In this document: piece after piece, positions 26,685 through 36,709 of the stretch
How the letters are laid out: each line of letters opens with the position of its first letter
Position numbering within the stretch: position 1 is the stretch's first letter
From: Sulfitobacter sp.
Lineage (GTDB): Bacteria > Pseudomonadota > Alphaproteobacteria > Rhodobacterales > Rhodobacteraceae
NCBI GenBank assembly: GCA_029252045.1
Contig: JAQXCD010000020.1
Coordinates: forward strand, 233,685 to 297,684
DNA: 64,000 bases
Reading direction: 5' to 3'
Translations under genes and position numbers: made by a program
Notes under the pieces: generated by a model
What the model saw: the letters and a program-made list of their open reading frames with translations, nothing else
Told to the model about the DNA's origin: nothing
Database searches by the model: none

Positions 26685-26713
26685 TTGACCTTTGGTGCGC
26701 TCCGTTGTGTACC
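26685..26713 (+). promoter_or_regulatory. Candidate yidC promoter
   Basis: TTGACC, 17-base spacer, TGTACC, ending 37 bases before the yidC start. Good -35, acceptable -10. Confidence 0.4.
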
Positions 26714-26749
26714 CACCAGACAGTTTTCAGACATCAGGTGGCGGTGCCA

Positions 26750-28576
26750 ATGGACGATCAGAACAAGAACCTAATCATTGCAACAGCTCTCAGTTTTGTT
26801 GTGATCCTTGTGTGGTTTGTACTCTTTCCACCGCCAGAGGCCGACACGCCGATTGACGGGGCATCCATTTCCCAGACTGCTCCGGCGGATGGTACCCTCG
26901 TCACACCCAGCGCAGATGTGCCTGCGGCCGCTGTAACGGAAACTGCCAGCGCGGCTACCACGCCAAGCGCGTTGGAAAATGCCCCCCGCGTTGCAATTGA
27001 AACGCCTCGCGTCAGCGGCTCGCTGTCGCTCCTAGGGGGCCGTATCGACCAGCTGTCACTGGTAGACTATAAGACATCTCTGGATGCGGATGCGACGATC
27101 GTCGAAATTCTGTTTCCAGCAACTGAACCAAACGCGCAATACGCGCTGCATGGCTGGGCCGCCGCCGCAGGTGTCGACCCGACAGCCGTCCCCGGCCCCA
27201 ACACGCAGTGGGAACTGGCAAAAGGTGAAACACTGGGTGTAGAAACACCTGTGACCCTTCGTTGGGACAACGGCGCAGGTCTGGTTTTCTCTAAGAAAAT
27301 CGAAATTGACGACCAGTTCATGTTCACGATTACCCAGTCTGTAGAGAACTCCGGCGAAGTTGCGGCATCTGTTGCACCCTATGCGGTTCTCGCCCGCCAT
27401 GGCATTCCACCGGATTTGAAGAACTTCTTCATTCTACATGAAGGTGTAGTTGCCATGACTGATGGTGAATACTCGGAAATCGACTGGAAAGACATGCCGG
27501 AGTTCGAGTTGAACCCGCGCACGGGTGCCCGCGAGCAAGTACGCAATATCACGGAAAACGGCTGGATCGGTTTTACTGATCACTTCTGGATGAGTGCGCT
27601 TATCCCCGTTCAGGGAACCGCCTTCAAATCCGTTGCAAAATATAACGAGCGCAGCGATATTTACCAAACCGAAGCGGTAAGCCCCGTACAGACAGTTGCC
27701 CCCGGCCAAAGCATTTCAAACACCACCCAGTTTTTTGCAGGTGCAAAAGAATGGGACGTGCTGAACGCATATGAGCAGGCCGGTGTTTACAACTTTATTG
27801 ATTCCATCGACTGGGGTTGGTTTGCCTTCTTGACCAAGCCGATCTTCTGGCTGTTGCATCACCTGAATATTTTGATCGGCAACATGGGTGTATCCATCAT
27901 CTGCCTGACACTGCTGATCAAGGCGCTTTTGTTCCCGCTGGCGTATAAATCATACGTCTCGATGGCCAAGATGAAAGAGCTTCAGCCGAAGATGGAAAAG
28001 CTGAAAGAAGAAGCCGGAGACGACCGTCAGAAAGTGCAGCAGGGCATGATGGCCCTCTACAAAAAAGAGAAAGTGAACCCGGCCGCCGGGTGTCTGCCAA
28101 TCTTGCTGCAAATTCCGATCTTCTTCTCGCTCTACAAGGTGATCTTTGTCACGATCGAGCTGCGCCATGCACCGTTCTTTGGCCCCTTTCAGGATCTGAG
28201 CGCACCCGACCCGACGTCGATCTTCAACTTCTACGGCCTGCTTCCTTGGGGCGTGCCAGAAGTCGGCAGCATCATGGCACTTGTATTCATCGGTATTCTG
28301 CCGCTGCTTCTGGGTATTTCCATGTGGCTGCAGCAAAAACTGAATCCAGCACCCACTGACCCGACACAACAGATGATCTTTGCGTGGATGCCATGGGTCT
28401 TCATGTTCATGCTGGGCAGCTTTGCCTCCGGTCTGGTCGTTTACTGGATCGCGAACAACACCATCACCTTTACCCAGCAATATCTGATCATGCGCAGCCA
28501 GGGTTACAAACCTGACCTGCTGGGCAATATCAAAGGCGGGTTTGGCCGTAAGGCCAAGGCGGGGCCGAAAAAGTGA
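26750..28576 (+). CDS. yidC: Membrane protein insertase YidC
   Basis: 608 residues from ATG 26750; the track start at 26705 adds 15 residues before the conserved DDQNKNLIIATALSFVVIL anchor. A large periplasmic domain (about residues 30-365) is followed by the 60KD_IMP core of five spans with KSYVSMAKMKELQPKMEKL and PAAGCLPILLQIPIFFSLYK. It inserts and folds inner-membrane proteins with or without SecYEG. Four-base overlap with the following MOSC gene. Confidence 0.96.
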   Translation: MDDQNKNLIIATALSFVVILVWFVLFPPPEADTPIDGASISQTAPADGTLVTPSADVPAAAVTETASAATTPSALENAPRVAIETPRVSGSLSLLGGRIDQLSLVDYKTSLDADATIVEILFPATEPNAQYALHGWAAAAGVDPTAVPGPNTQWELAKGETLGVETPVTLRWDNGAGLVFSKKIEIDDQFMFTITQSVENSGEVAASVAPYAVLARHGIPPDLKNFFILHEGVVAMTDGEYSEIDWKDMPEFELNPRTGAREQVRNITENGWIGFTDHFWMSALIPVQGTAFKSVAKYNERSDIYQTEAVSPVQTVAPGQSISNTTQFFAGAKEWDVLNAYEQAGVYNFIDSIDWGWFAFLTKPIFWLLHHLNILIGNMGVSIICLTLLIKALLFPLAYKSYVSMAKMKELQPKMEKLKEEAGDDRQKVQQGMMALYKKEKVNPAAGCLPILLQIPIFFSLYKVIFVTIELRHAPFFGPFQDLSAPDPTSIFNFYGLLPWGVPEVGSIMALVFIGILPLLLGISMWLQQKLNPAPTDPTQQMIFAWMPWVFMFMLGSFASGLVVYWIANNTITFTQQYLIMRSQGYKPDLLGNIKGGFGRKAKAGPKK

Positions 28577-29313
28577 CGAAGGTAACGGCGCTTTGGCGCC
28601 ACCCTATCAAGAGCCACGGGCGTGAGGCGCTAACGCGTGTCACGCTGACCCAAGGCCGGTCGATGCCCTATGACCGCCTCTGGGCCATTGCCCATGACGC
28701 GGCGAAGGCCGACGGATCCGAGTGGGTTGCATGCCAGAATTTCAGCCGTGGTTCAAAATCTCCTGCATTGATGGCGATAAATGCCACCCTTGACGAGGCG
28801 GCTGAAACGCTAACCCTCACCCATCCGGATCGTCCCGATCTGACCGTGCAGCCTGACACCCAGGGCGCAGCCTTGCTGGATTGGGTCCGTCCCCTTGTCG
28901 ATGCCGCCCGCGCACAACCCGCAAAAGTGATGCGCTTGGACCAACGCGGGTACACAGACACGCCATATGCCTCTGTGTCGCTGTGCAGCCAATCTTCGCA
29001 AAGCGACCTTGAACGCCTGACAGCTGCACCTTTGCAATCGGAGCGCTGGCGCGGGAACATCTGGTTTGAGGGTTCGGCCCCCTGGGAAGAATTCAACTGG
29101 ATCGGCCGTGAGCTGCGACTAGGGACCACCCGCCTGCGTGTTGAAGAGCCCATTCAGCGCTGCATGGCGACAACTGCAAACCCCCACACAGGTGTACGCG
29201 ATGTCGACACCCTGAAAGCCCTGAACATGTTGGGGCATCAGAATTTTGGCATTTATGCCACCGTTATCGAGACGGGTGACGTCGCCCTTGGTGACCAGCT
29301 GGAGCTTATCTAA
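28573..29313 (+). CDS. MOSC-domain protein
   Basis: 246 residues from GTG 28573 overlapping the yidC stop. N-terminal MOSC_N-type beta barrel (VTALWRHPIKSHGREAL) and a MOSC domain whose conserved cysteine lies in EEPIQRCMATTANPHTGVRD. MOSC proteins carry sulfur or molybdenum-cofactor chemistry; this one is probably a molybdenum-cofactor-dependent sulfur carrier or reductase component, substrate unknown. Shares the TAATG junction with yihA. Confidence 0.85.
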   Translation: MTKVTALWRHPIKSHGREALTRVTLTQGRSMPYDRLWAIAHDAAKADGSEWVACQNFSRGSKSPALMAINATLDEAAETLTLTHPDRPDLTVQPDTQGAALLDWVRPLVDAARAQPAKVMRLDQRGYTDTPYASVSLCSQSSQSDLERLTAAPLQSERWRGNIWFEGSAPWEEFNWIGRELRLGTTRLRVEEPIQRCMATTANPHTGVRDVDTLKALNMLGHQNFGIYATVIETGDVALGDQLELI

Positions 29314-29963
29314 TGAAAATGCCTTTCCCTCTCGCTGAAGAACCTGATGCGCAGTCCATTGAAAAAGGCCGCCTGTTGTTTGCGGGACAAACCGAGTTTG
29401 TGAAAGGCGTGGTTGCCATGTCCGGCCTGCCCGATGCCGACCGCATCGAGGTCTGTTTTGCTGGTCGCTCCAACGTCGGAAAATCAACGCTGATCAATGC
29501 GTTGACCGGGATGAAGGCGCTGGCACGCGCGTCCAACACCCCCGGCCGAACGCAGGAAATCAACTATTTCACCGCCGGAGAAGACCTCTACCTCGTCGAC
29601 CTTCCCGGTTATGGCTACGCCAACGCACCGCTACCGATTGTGGAAAAGTGGCAGCGGTTGCTCAAGCAGTTTCTGCAAGGTCGCCAAACCCTGCGCCGCG
29701 CCTTTGTGCTGATTGACGCCCGCCACGGCGTCAAAGCTGTCGATGACGAAATCATGAGCCTGCTCGACAGCGCCGCTGTGACATTTCAGGCCGTACTGAC
29801 CAAAGCCGATAAGGTGAAGGAAGTTGAGCGCGAAAAGATTCTGGATCAGGTGCGTGGTGCGCTTGCCAAACACCCCGCCGCCTACCCCGAGATCATCGTG
29901 ACCTCGTCAGAAAAGGGGTGGGGCATTCCAACCCTGCGGACAGTGATTGCCACGCTGAAATAA
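29313..29963 (+). CDS. yihA: Ribosome biogenesis GTPase EngB/YihA
   Basis: 216 residues. G1 AGRSNVGKSTLINAL, G2 region ARASNTPGRTQEINYF, G3 DLPGYGYANAP, G4 TKADK and G5 SSEKGWG are all present. A GTPase of the TrmE-Era-EngA-YihA group needed for late large-subunit assembly. Start ATG at 29313 overlaps the previous stop by one base. Confidence 0.95.
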   Translation: MKMPFPLAEEPDAQSIEKGRLLFAGQTEFVKGVVAMSGLPDADRIEVCFAGRSNVGKSTLINALTGMKALARASNTPGRTQEINYFTAGEDLYLVDLPGYGYANAPLPIVEKWQRLLKQFLQGRQTLRRAFVLIDARHGVKAVDDEIMSLLDSAAVTFQAVLTKADKVKEVEREKILDQVRGALAKHPAAYPEIIVTSSEKGWGIPTLRTVIATLK

Positions 29964-29994
29964 GCGCCTATGATCCAGTGACACCCTTGGGACC

Positions 29995-30864
29995 ATGGAC
30001 ATGAGAAAACAAGATATGAACCGCGATTGGGCTGCTACAGCCGCTACACTGTCACAGGCACTGCCTTATATGCAGCGCTATAATGACGCCATCGTTGTGA
30101 TCAAGCTGGGCGGTCATGCGATGGGCAGCGACGAGGCGATGATCGAATTTGCCCGCGATGTCGTGCTGATGCGCCAAGTGGGTGTAAACCCCGTGATCGT
30201 GCATGGCGGCGGCCCCATGATCAACGATATGCTCAAGCGGCTGGACATCAAATCCGAATTTGTGAACGGCAAACGCGTGACAGATGCCGCCACGATGGAA
30301 GTCGTCGAAATGGTCCTGTCAGGCCTTGTGAACGCAAAGATCGTACAGGCAATTTCAGCGCAAGGTGGCCGGGCTGTCGGTGTCTCCGGCAAGGACAGCG
30401 GCCTGATCATCTGTGAGCCGGAAGATCCGGCACTTGGGCTGGTTGGGAAACCGACACAGGTGAACCCGCGTCTGTTGTGGGATATGGCCGAAAAAGAATT
30501 GATCCCCGTGATTGCGCCATTGGGTATGGGCATGAACGGCGAGACTTTTAACATCAACGGCGATACCGCCGCCGGCGCGATAGCCGCCGCACTCAAGGCC
30601 GACCGCCTGCTGCTGCTCACCGATGTATCCGGCGTCAAAAACGCTTCCGGTGAAGTGCTGACAGAACTGACGGCAAGCCAGATCAAGAGCATGACAGCAG
30701 ATGGCACAATTGCTGGCGGGATGATTCCCAAGACGCAGACTGCGTTGGATGCTCTGAATGCAGGCGTCCGCGCCGCCGTTATCCTTGACGGACGGGCGCC
30801 CAACGCCTGTCTGCTGGAGCTGTTTACAGAGCATGGTGCAGGTTCGATCATTCGCGCCGGCTAA
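29995..30864 (+). CDS. argB: Acetylglutamate kinase
   Basis: 289 residues. Phosphorylates N-acetylglutamate in arginine synthesis. [15 protein letters not shown] and [15 protein letters not shown] bind ATP phosphates, and [20 protein letters not shown] is the substrate and nucleotide segment. In-frame ATGs at 30001 and 30016 are alternative starts; none has a clear Shine-Dalgarno advantage. The next gene begins directly after the stop. Confidence 0.95.
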   Translation: MDMRKQDMNRDWAATAATLSQALPYMQRYNDAIVVIKLGGHAMGSDEAMIEFARDVVLMRQVGVNPVIVHGGGPMINDMLKRLDIKSEFVNGKRVTDAATMEVVEMVLSGLVNAKIVQAISAQGGRAVGVSGKDSGLIICEPEDPALGLVGKPTQVNPRLLWDMAEKELIPVIAPLGMGMNGETFNINGDTAAGAIAAALKADRLLLLTDVSGVKNASGEVLTELTASQIKSMTADGTIAGGMIPKTQTALDALNAGVRAAVILDGRAPNACLLELFTEHGAGSIIRAG

Positions 30865-31503
30865 ATGCAGGTGTTCGACAGTATCAATCCGTTAGAAACC
30901 GCACTGGCGCCCCATGGCTTGATGGTCATGGGGCACCTGCCGCACCCTGACAATCCACAGTTAAGCATAGTTCTCGTCGGTGCAGACCGCGGGTTTTGGC
31001 ACGTGTTCACAGATGCACCCGAATCCCGCGATGGCTTGCCTGATCCGATTGACCGCTGGTCAAAGCGGGTGCTGCGGCCAATGGCCAAGGAATGCCTTTT
31101 CCCGTCCGATGGCCCACCCTATGCACCGTTCATCGCTTGGGCGCGGGCCACCAACCGCTTCTGGCAAAGCCCTACGGGGATGTTGGTTCATGATACGGTA
31201 GGGCTGATGATATCTATACGGGGCGCATTGATCGTTGATCTGCACCTTCCCGAACCAACCGTTTCAGACCCTCCCTGTGCCACATGTGTGGGCCGCCCTT
31301 GCGTCACGGCCTGCCCTATCGGGGCCTTGTCGGATACCGCATCCTACGACGTGCCAGCCTGCAAGGCGTTTATCGACAGCGAACCGGGGACAGCTTGCAT
31401 CACCCAAGGCTGCGCCACACGCTTGGCCTGCCCTCTCAGCGAAGCCTTTGACAGACAAACGGAACAAAACGCATTCCACATACGCGCTTTTAGGGGAAAC
31501 TGA
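30865..31503 (+). CDS. Ferredoxin-like iron-sulfur protein, unknown role
   Basis: 212 residues with a C-terminal cluster motif CATCVGRPCVTACPIGAL, a CxxCxxxxCxxxCP pattern, and further cysteines in ACITQGCATRLACP that could complete or add a 4Fe-4S centre. The N-terminal ~140 residues show no known domain; overall it resembles a soluble electron-transfer or epoxyqueuosine-reductase-like C-terminus. ATG sits immediately after argB, and its stop overlaps the next start (TGATG), so it is part of the operon. Confidence 0.75.
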   Translation: MQVFDSINPLETALAPHGLMVMGHLPHPDNPQLSIVLVGADRGFWHVFTDAPESRDGLPDPIDRWSKRVLRPMAKECLFPSDGPPYAPFIAWARATNRFWQSPTGMLVHDTVGLMISIRGALIVDLHLPEPTVSDPPCATCVGRPCVTACPIGALSDTASYDVPACKAFIDSEPGTACITQGCATRLACPLSEAFDRQTEQNAFHIRAFRGN

Positions 31504-31997
31504 TGAAACGACTAATTCTCATGCGCCATGCAAAATCGGACTGGAGCGACCTGACCGCGTCAGATCACGAACGCACCCTGAATGCACGCGGCAGGACCAG
31601 TGCAGACGCGTTGGGCAACTGGCTGCGAGCGCAGTCTATTACGCCTGACCATGTACTATGCTCGGACGCTGCCCGCACATGTGAGACGCTTGCGCGTTTG
31701 TCATTGGGTGATGTGGCAACGACGACAACCCGTGCGCTCTATCTGGCGGAGCCGGACGTCATGCTCAGTAAACTGCGGGCCTGCGAAGAGGATTGCATTC
31801 TATTGATCGCCCACAATCCGGGCTGCGGCATGCTGGCAGAAATGCTTCTGAACAACCCGCCCACACATCCGGCATTCTATAGTTACCCGACAGGTGCGAC
31901 ATTGATCGCTGACTTTGAAATCACCTCATGGCGTGAGGTGCGCATTGGCACTGGCATCACAACAGGGTTTGTTGTGCCCCGTGACCTCATAGAATAA
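31503..31997 (+). CDS. SixA-like histidine phosphatase
   Basis: 164 residues of the phosphoglycerate-mutase-like superfamily. Catalytic RHG-type motif LILMRHAKSDWSD at the N-terminus and a second His in ILLIAHNPGCGMLAEML, as in SixA phosphohistidine phosphatases. Substrate unknown; last gene of the plus-strand housekeeping run. Confidence 0.87.
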   Translation: MKRLILMRHAKSDWSDLTASDHERTLNARGRTSADALGNWLRAQSITPDHVLCSDAARTCETLARLSLGDVATTTTRALYLAEPDVMLSKLRACEEDCILLIAHNPGCGMLAEMLLNNPPTHPAFYSYPTGATLIADFEITSWREVRIGTGITTGFVVPRDLIE

Positions 31998-32021
31998 GGG
32001 CGGAAGTTTCCCTCCGCCCTT
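31996..32021. terminator. Hairpin terminator between convergent genes
   Basis: AAGGGCGGA / TCCGCCCTT, 9-base perfect stem with an 8-base loop, between the convergent SixA-like and aapP genes. T-tracts are weak (TTGTATT), so it is probably a moderate bidirectional terminator. Confidence 0.55.
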
Positions 32022-32045
32022 GTATTCGGAATTCGTTTGAGCGGC

Positions 32046-32816
32046 TTAGTGCCCTAGAATCTGGCTCAGGAACAGTTGTGTCCGTGGACTTTGCGGGTTG
32101 TTAAAAAACTCTTCCGGCTCGTTCTGCTCAACAATCTGGCCTTGATCCATAAAGATAACGCGGTTGGCTACCTGACGGGCAAAGCCCATCTCGTGCGTTA
32201 CGCAAATCATGGTCATGCCTTCTTCGGCAAGCTCAATCATCGTATCCAACACTTCCTTGATCATCTCGGGATCGAGCGCCGATGTCGGCTCATCAAACAA
32301 CATGATACGTGGCTTCATGCACAGACTGCGTGCAATCGCCACACGTTGCTGCTGTCCACCAGAAAGCTGGCCTGGGTATTTGTCCGCCTGATCAGGGATT
32401 TTCACCTTTTCAAGGTAATGCATTGCCACTTCTACGGCCTCTTTCTTGGGTGTCTTACGCACCCAAATAGGAGCCAAGGTCAGGTTCTCAAGAATCGTCA
32501 AATGCGGGAAAAGGTTGAAGTGCTGGAAGCACATGCCGACTTCGGACCGGATTTTATCGATGTTCTTGAGGTCCGACGACAGCAGCGTTCCGTCCACCTC
32601 GATCGAGCCCTTTTGATGCTCTTCCAGCGCGTTGATGCACCGGATCAGCGTGGATTTGCCCGAACCCGAAGGCCCGCAGACAACGATCCGCTCACCTTGA
32701 TACACTGTCAGATCAATGTCGCGCAGCACATGGAATGTGCCGTACCACTTGTTCATGTTCCGAATGGAGATCGCTACTTCGTCGGATACTTTGAGTTTTT
32801 GTTCTGTATCAGCCAT
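32046..32816 (-). CDS. aapP: General L-amino acid ABC transporter ATP-binding protein
   Basis: 256 residues. Walker [15 protein letters not shown], signature [15 protein letters not shown], Walker [13 protein letters not shown] and switch His in VTHEMGFA. Powers the AapQM permease in the inner membrane. Twelve bases after aapM, last gene of the operon. Confidence 0.94.
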   Translation of the reverse strand: MADTEQKLKVSDEVAISIRNMNKWYGTFHVLRDIDLTVYQGERIVVCGPSGSGKSTLIRCINALEEHQKGSIEVDGTLLSSDLKNIDKIRSEVGMCFQHFNLFPHLTILENLTLAPIWVRKTPKKEAVEVAMHYLEKVKIPDQADKYPGQLSGGQQQRVAIARSLCMKPRIMLFDEPTSALDPEMIKEVLDTMIELAEEGMTMICVTHEMGFARQVANRVIFMDQGQIVEQNEPEEFFNNPQSPRTQLFLSQILGH

Positions 32817-32828
32817 GTTCCGGCCTCC

Positions 32829-34127
32829 TTAACGATGATCTGTCGCAAGACGGCGTTCCAGCCACTGCGAATATTGTGAAATGCCGTAGCACACGACGAA
32901 GAACAGCAGCGCGGCGAACCCGAAGAGCTCCCAGTACACGCCATTCCAGTCTGTGGAGGCGAGGATAGGACCGCGGATCATACCGACCATGTCGAACATC
33001 GAGATGACAGAGACGAGCGTGGTGTCCTTGAACAAGCCAACGGCGATGTTCACGATGCCGGGGATCGAGATTTTCAAGGCCTGTGGAAGGATGATCAACC
33101 GCATGGCTTGCGCATAATCCAGCCCCAGACTGTTTGCTGCCTCATATTGACCTTTGGGCAAAGCAGCGAGACCGCCACGAATAACCTCAGCGATATAGGC
33201 GGCGGAGAAAATGGTAATCATGATTACCACGCGCAAGAACAGGTCAACAGTGGCATCCGGCGGGAAGAAATACGCCAGCATTACACTTGCCACAAACAGC
33301 AGTGTGATCAGTGGCACACCGCGAATGAACTCGATGAAGATCACACAGATCCATTTGATCAGCGGCATGGAGCTTTGACGTCCCAGCGCCAGCGCAATCC
33401 CCAACGGGATGGACAGCGAAACGCAGGTCAGACCCAGCATCAGGTTTAGCATAAAGCCACCCAGATCACGGGAGGGCACAGCGCCAAGTAGCGGGGTTTC
33501 TGGTGCAATTGCTGCAACCACAAAGCTGCTGATGTACCAGACGATCGCAGCGCCAGCGACACCGCCGAAGAACCCGAGTGCGAAGTTTTGTGCGACGAAA
33601 CGTGCGTACACAAAATACCCTGCGATGAACCCTACCATCGCAAAAATCGGTATCCAGATTGTGCCACCCCAAATCAACCAGTACGCGATGAATGGAAAGA
33701 GGGCTGTGAAGATCAGGAGTTTACGCGGCAGGTCAAAAAACAGCACGGGCGCCAATGCGAAAAACATCAGAAAAAGCGCCAGCGTTGGCCGCCAGTAATA
33801 TTCGGACGGATATTTGAAACCAAACAGCAGCTGGTGCCAACGATCAGAGAGAACCGCGAAGCAGGCAGCCGATTCGCCCTGAAGGATTTCGCGGCATGCT
33901 GTCAGCGATGGCGCATCCCAGATACCACCCAATATCCAAGGCATAGTCGAGCTGAGGACAAGGAAGATTACGTATATCGATGCCACAGTAAGCAGTGCGT
34001 TGGGCCATGTGGCGAACAGATTGTCGCGCATCCATTTGATAGGCCCTGCCGCATTGGACGGTGCAGGCTGCTGCGGGATTTCAGTTGTGCGCACGAAGGC
34101 TACGGAGTGTTCATGTGTACCTGACAT
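32829..34127 (-). CDS. aapM: General L-amino acid ABC transporter permease AapM
   Basis: 432 residues, long for an amino acid permease as is usual for AapM. A charged N-terminal leader and several spans precede the binding-protein-dependent transport core; the coupling helix region reads AANSLGLDYAQAMRLIILPQ. Forms a heterodimeric pore with AapQ. One-base gap after aapQ. Confidence 0.93.
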   Translation of the reverse strand: MSGTHEHSVAFVRTTEIPQQPAPSNAAGPIKWMRDNLFATWPNALLTVASIYVIFLVLSSTMPWILGGIWDAPSLTACREILQGESAACFAVLSDRWHQLLFGFKYPSEYYWRPTLALFLMFFALAPVLFFDLPRKLLIFTALFPFIAYWLIWGGTIWIPIFAMVGFIAGYFVYARFVAQNFALGFFGGVAGAAIVWYISSFVVAAIAPETPLLGAVPSRDLGGFMLNLMLGLTCVSLSIPLGIALALGRQSSMPLIKWICVIFIEFIRGVPLITLLFVASVMLAYFFPPDATVDLFLRVVIMITIFSAAYIAEVIRGGLAALPKGQYEAANSLGLDYAQAMRLIILPQALKISIPGIVNIAVGLFKDTTLVSVISMFDMVGMIRGPILASTDWNGVYWELFGFAALLFFVVCYGISQYSQWLERRLATDHR

Positions 34128-34128
34128 A

Positions 34129-35367
34129 TCAGCGCTCCTTCAGCTTCATGGATTTGTTGTAAACGTTCATCACAGCCGAAATCGTGAGCGAAATGATCAG
34201 ATAGAAGGCCATCAGCAGCAGCACGCATTCAATCGCACGCCCCGTCTGGTTGAGCGTGATACCCCCCAGTGTGGCCGTGATATCAGCATATCCCACAAGA
34301 ATCGCCAGTGACGAGTTCTTGGTGATGTTCAAATACTGGGAGATCAGCGGTGGAATGATAACCCGCAATGCTTGCGGCAGGATGACAAGGCTCATGATAC
34401 GGCCCTGACGGATGCCCAGTGCTGCTGCGGCTTCGGTCTGCCCTTTCGAGACAGCCTGAATACCAGCCCGCACGTTTTCCGCGATAAACGCGCCCGTGTA
34501 GACAGACAAGGCCAACCAAAGCGCAATCAGTGGCGCACCAATTTTGATACCGCCGGAAAAGTTAAAACCCTTCAGCTCCGGAATGTCCCAGTGCAGGCCA
34601 AAGACAAGCGCAAAGGCAATGAGCGGCAGAAACCAGATGGTCAGATTGGGCAACAGTGTTCCAGGACGCACGCCGGTTGCTTCCTGAATGCGGCTCGCGC
34701 GAGCGGTCACAAACCGTGCGCCAAAGAATGAGCCTGCAAGCAGGGCAAGAACCATAAGCCAGTTTAGCGCACTCCCCTCACCGCCGCCGAAACCACGTGT
34801 AAAATAAGGACCAGGTATATAGACGCCACGGTTTGTGAAGGCGAACAGATCAAACAACATCGAGGACGTCGCATTATCACCGCGGAACTCGTTCGGACCA
34901 GGCAAAGTAACGGTCATGATCGTGAAGATAATGATGATCCAGATCAGGACGGGAATATTGCGGAAAATCTCGACGTAGAAAGACATCAGTTTCCGCACAA
35001 GCCAGTTGTTCGAGAGGCGCAGAACACCTGCGATCACACCTAACACAGTTGCTGTAACGCAAGCGAGAAAGGCGACCAGCAGCGTGTTGATGATGCCAAC
35101 AAAGGCCGCCCGCAAGTTTGTAGACTGGCTGGTGTAGTCAATCAACGTCTGGTTGATATCATAGCCCGCAGCATTGCCCAGAAACGCGAACGAAATGTTC
35201 AGGCCGAAAGCACGCAAGTTTGCAGCAAGGTTTGAATATAGATAGGCCAGTGCCAAGGCCAGTGCAATTGCCGCGATGACCTGTAGTGTCATCGACCGGT
35301 ACCGTGTGTCGTTCAACAGCATAGACAGCCGGAACGAGCCCTTAGGTGGGTCCGAGATTGTCGACAT
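34129..35367 (-). CDS. aapQ: General L-amino acid ABC transporter permease AapQ
   Basis: 412 residues with about eight spans. Contains the N-terminal DTRYRSMTLQVIAAIALALA segment and the EAA loop AAALGIRQGRIMSLVILPQA that docks onto AapP. Partner of AapM in general amino acid uptake. Separated from aapJ by 130 bases with a stem-loop. Confidence 0.93.
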   Translation of the reverse strand: MSTISDPPKGSFRLSMLLNDTRYRSMTLQVIAAIALALALAYLYSNLAANLRAFGLNISFAFLGNAAGYDINQTLIDYTSQSTNLRAAFVGIINTLLVAFLACVTATVLGVIAGVLRLSNNWLVRKLMSFYVEIFRNIPVLIWIIIIFTIMTVTLPGPNEFRGDNATSSMLFDLFAFTNRGVYIPGPYFTRGFGGGEGSALNWLMVLALLAGSFFGARFVTARASRIQEATGVRPGTLLPNLTIWFLPLIAFALVFGLHWDIPELKGFNFSGGIKIGAPLIALWLALSVYTGAFIAENVRAGIQAVSKGQTEAAAALGIRQGRIMSLVILPQALRVIIPPLISQYLNITKNSSLAILVGYADITATLGGITLNQTGRAIECVLLLMAFYLIISLTISAVMNVYNKSMKLKER

Positions 35368-35457
35368 TATATGTATCCCCGTGGTCCCGGTCTGTTTTCA
35401 TGCGTCTTTTGACGTCAGTGCCGGGTCATTTATTTTGGTCGTCGGATCGTAGGCCAC

Positions 35458-35485
35458 AAAGGGCGCCGCATATGCAGCGCCCTTT
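35458..35485 (-). other. Intercistronic stem-loop between aapJ and aapQ
   Basis: AAAGGGCGC / GCGCCCTTT, 9-base perfect stem with a 10-base loop, 12 bases after the aapJ stop. Without a proper T-tract it probably protects aapJ mRNA or allows partial termination, giving more binding protein than permease. Confidence 0.6.
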
Positions 35486-35497
35486 GCGTTAGTTCGT

Positions 35498-36514
35498 TTA
35501 ACGGAACGGTGGTGTGTACAGCAGACCGCCGTCTGTCCACTGCGCGTTCAGACCACGTGCAAGACCGATTGGTGTCTCTTCGCCGAGGTTCTTCGCAAAG
35601 ATCTCGCCGTAGTTACCCTGTGTTTCGATTGCGCGCTTGGCCCACTCTGCGTCCAGACCCATCATCGCGCCCAGATCACCTTCGGTGCCCAGCAGACGTG
35701 CAACTTCTGGCTTGTCTGTAGCAGCTGCCATCTCGTTGACGTTTGCGGATGTAACGCCCAGCTCTTCAGCTGCGATCAGTGCGTTCAATGTCCACATTAC
35801 GATATCGCCCCACTCGTTGTCGCCGTGGCGAACCAACGGGCCGAGTGGCTCTTTGGAGATGATTTCGGGCAGCAGCATGTGGTCGTTCGGTGCTTCGAAT
35901 GTCGCACGTGTGGACGCCAGACCGGAAGCATCTGTTGTGTAGGTGTCACATGCACCAGCAAGGTACTGCTGTGTGCCTTCTGCGTTTGTCTCGATTGGCA
36001 CGGGCTCGTAGCTGATGTTGTTCTTGCGGAAGTAATCCGCCAGGTTCAGCTCGGTTGTTGTGCCTGTCTGGATGCAGACAGTTGCGCCATCAAGGTCTTT
36101 TACGGACGTAACGCCCAGTGCCTTGGGAACCATGAAGCCTTGGCCATCGTAGTAGTTTACACCAACGAAGTCGAACTTCAGGTCTGTGTCACGGGACATT
36201 GTCCATGTGGTGTTACGCGCCAGCATGTCGATTTCGCCGGAGGACAGCGCCGTGAAGCGTGTCTTGCCTGTTGTCGGAACGAATTCAACAGCAGTTGCAT
36301 CGCCCAGAACGGCAGCAGCAACAGCACGGCAAACCGCAACGTCAAAGCCTTCCCATTCGCCGCTGGCGTTTGGTGCCGCGAAGCCTACCAGACCAGTTGT
36401 AACGCCGCAGTTCAGTTTACCGCGTGCTTTTACGTCGTCCAGCGTACCAGCTGATGCTGCAACGGCAGACAAACCAGCGATCGTCAGTGCGCCAAGAATA
36501 ATTGATTTTTTCAT
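35498..36514 (-). CDS. aapJ: General L-amino acid ABC transporter substrate-binding protein
   Basis: 338 residues from ATG 36514, with AGGAAGAGG upstream; the track start adds nine residues. Signal peptide ending AASAG, then the family-3 binding fold: GKLNCGVTTGLVGFAAPN, WEGFDVAVCRAVAAAVLG. Collects amino acids in the periplasm for AapQMP. First gene of the operon, with its own strong promoter. Confidence 0.95.
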   Translation of the reverse strand: MKKSIILGALTIAGLSAVAASAGTLDDVKARGKLNCGVTTGLVGFAAPNASGEWEGFDVAVCRAVAAAVLGDATAVEFVPTTGKTRFTALSSGEIDMLARNTTWTMSRDTDLKFDFVGVNYYDGQGFMVPKALGVTSVKDLDGATVCIQTGTTTELNLADYFRKNNISYEPVPIETNAEGTQQYLAGACDTYTTDASGLASTRATFEAPNDHMLLPEIISKEPLGPLVRHGDNEWGDIVMWTLNALIAAEELGVTSANVNEMAAATDKPEVARLLGTEGDLGAMMGLDAEWAKRAIETQGNYGEIFAKNLGEETPIGLARGLNAQWTDGGLLYTPPFR

Positions 36515-36615
36515 TGTTACCTCTTCCTGATTTTCCACCACTTTTCGGGTGGATAAGCCGGCGCTTTACACGCCGGTGGTGATACTGCACGGACGATGCC
36601 CGTACAGTGGCGCTC

Positions 36616-36645
36616 ATTTTGGGCGGATTCCCGCATAAAGGTCAA
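36616..36645 (-). promoter_or_regulatory. Candidate aapJ promoter and leader hairpin
   Basis: On the minus strand TTGACC, 18-base spacer, CAAAAT, about 100 bases before the aapJ start. The leader contains a CCGGCG/CGCCGG hairpin at 36558-36576. Confidence 0.5.
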
Positions 36646-36709
36646 GAGTAGTGAGTTCGAAATCGCCCATCACTAGCGCGATAGCGGAAACAACGGGCGG
36701 ATTGCCTGA

